Assembly (NCBI GenBank): GCA_024403005.1 | Contig: JAKSSQ010000024.1 | Span: 1-13,963 of the forward strand | Direction of reading: 5' to 3' | DNA from: Clostridia bacterium | Lineage (GTDB): Bacteria; Bacillota; Clostridia; Peptostreptococcales; Anaerovoracaceae | DNA length: 13,963 nt | Shown: piece by piece, positions 13,793 through 13,963 of the stretch | How the letters are laid out: each line of letters begins with the position of its first letter | Position numbering within the stretch: the stretch's first letter is position 1 | Notes under the pieces: generated by a model | What the model saw: only the letters and a program-made list of their open reading frames with translations | The model's database searches: none | Told to the model about the DNA's origin: nothing | Translations under genes and position numbers: made by a program

Positions 13793-13903
13793 CTAAAGGG
13801 GGACGGGTACACTTTAGCACTTTAGCAGACTAAAGGGGGACGGGGGTGCTTTAGCACTGCGCAGTGATGAAGTACCGCGTACCCGGAGGGTGTACCCGTC
13901 CCC
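13793..13903. repeat. Structured REP/MITE-like intergenic repeat
   Basis: CTAAAGGGGGACGGG is directly repeated at 13793-13807 and 13830-13844 (period 37). GGGGACGGGTACAC (13799-13812) is the exact reverse complement of GTGTACCCGTCCCC (13890-13903). Inside lie several hairpins: CTTTAG-CAGA-CTAAAG (13820-13835), GTGC-TTTA-GCAC (13846-13857), the palindrome CACTGCGCAGTG (13855-13866) and GTAC-CGC-GTAC (13872-13882). The layout resembles REP elements mobilised by REP-associated tyrosine transposases, but no transposase is present here. The remaining bases to 13963 show no gene. Confidence 0.6.
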
Positions 13904-13963
13904 GGATAGGGGTTGATTATTCGGGGCGTTTTAGGTATTCTTAATAGACGCGTGTTTCGCGCA

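Overview
The window is about 14 kb of roughly 50% G+C DNA from an anaerobic, amino-acid-fermenting Firmicute (class Clostridia). The basis is a complete Stickland-type oxidative ornithine degradation cluster, strong AGGAGG ribosome binding sites, and a sigma-54 (SigL-type) control system. I cannot name the genus from sequence alone. Except for one truncated gene at the left edge, every gene I accept is on the minus strand.

Right edge to about 11 kb (control region). A RocR-like PAS/AAA+/Fis sigma-54 activator (13686-12292) lies just upstream of the ornithine operon. Its own leader holds a probable sigma-A promoter followed by two TGCAAA...TTTGCA-type palindromes. A second pair of similar palindromes lies at its 3' end, about 100-130 bp upstream of a textbook sigma-54 promoter (12164-12179) that faces the operon. 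This suggests one regulator that activates the operon and controls its own synthesis. Upstream of it (13793-13903) is a structured REP/MITE-like repeat.

12.1-3.7 kb (ornithine operon, in transcription order). The genes are ord (2,4-diaminopentanoate dehydrogenase), ortA and ortB (2-amino-4-oxopentanoate thiolase), oraS and oraE (D-ornithine 4,5-aminomutase), a MutL/GlmL-type ASKHA ATPase that probably maintains the B12 mutase, and orr (ornithine racemase). Together they convert L-ornithine to D-ornithine, then 2,4-diaminopentanoate, then 2-amino-4-oxopentanoate, then acetyl-CoA plus alanine. Small gaps, a TAATG overlap and embedded Shine-Dalgarno sequences indicate translational coupling. Hairpins lie between ord and ortA and between oraE and glmL. 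A strong terminator (3669-3700) closes the operon.

3.6-1.1 kb. A probable second minus-strand unit encodes a C69 (PepD-type) dipeptidase, an MgtC/SapB-family membrane protein and a 62-residue two-helix membrane protein. It ends at a hairpin-plus-U-tract terminator (1124-1156).

1.06-0.35 kb. I see no convincing gene here. The stretch is dense in short inverted and direct repeats built on TACCC(G/A)A and GACCCAA words, with a perfect 12+1+12 bp palindrome and one doubtful Cys-rich ORF. At the left edge is the 3' end of a plus-strand NlpC/P60 gene with its own terminator.

No wholly new enzyme system is evident. The most interesting items are the paired operator architecture and likely autoregulation, the Cys-rich tail on the mutase-associated ATPase, and the repeat-dense intergenic block.
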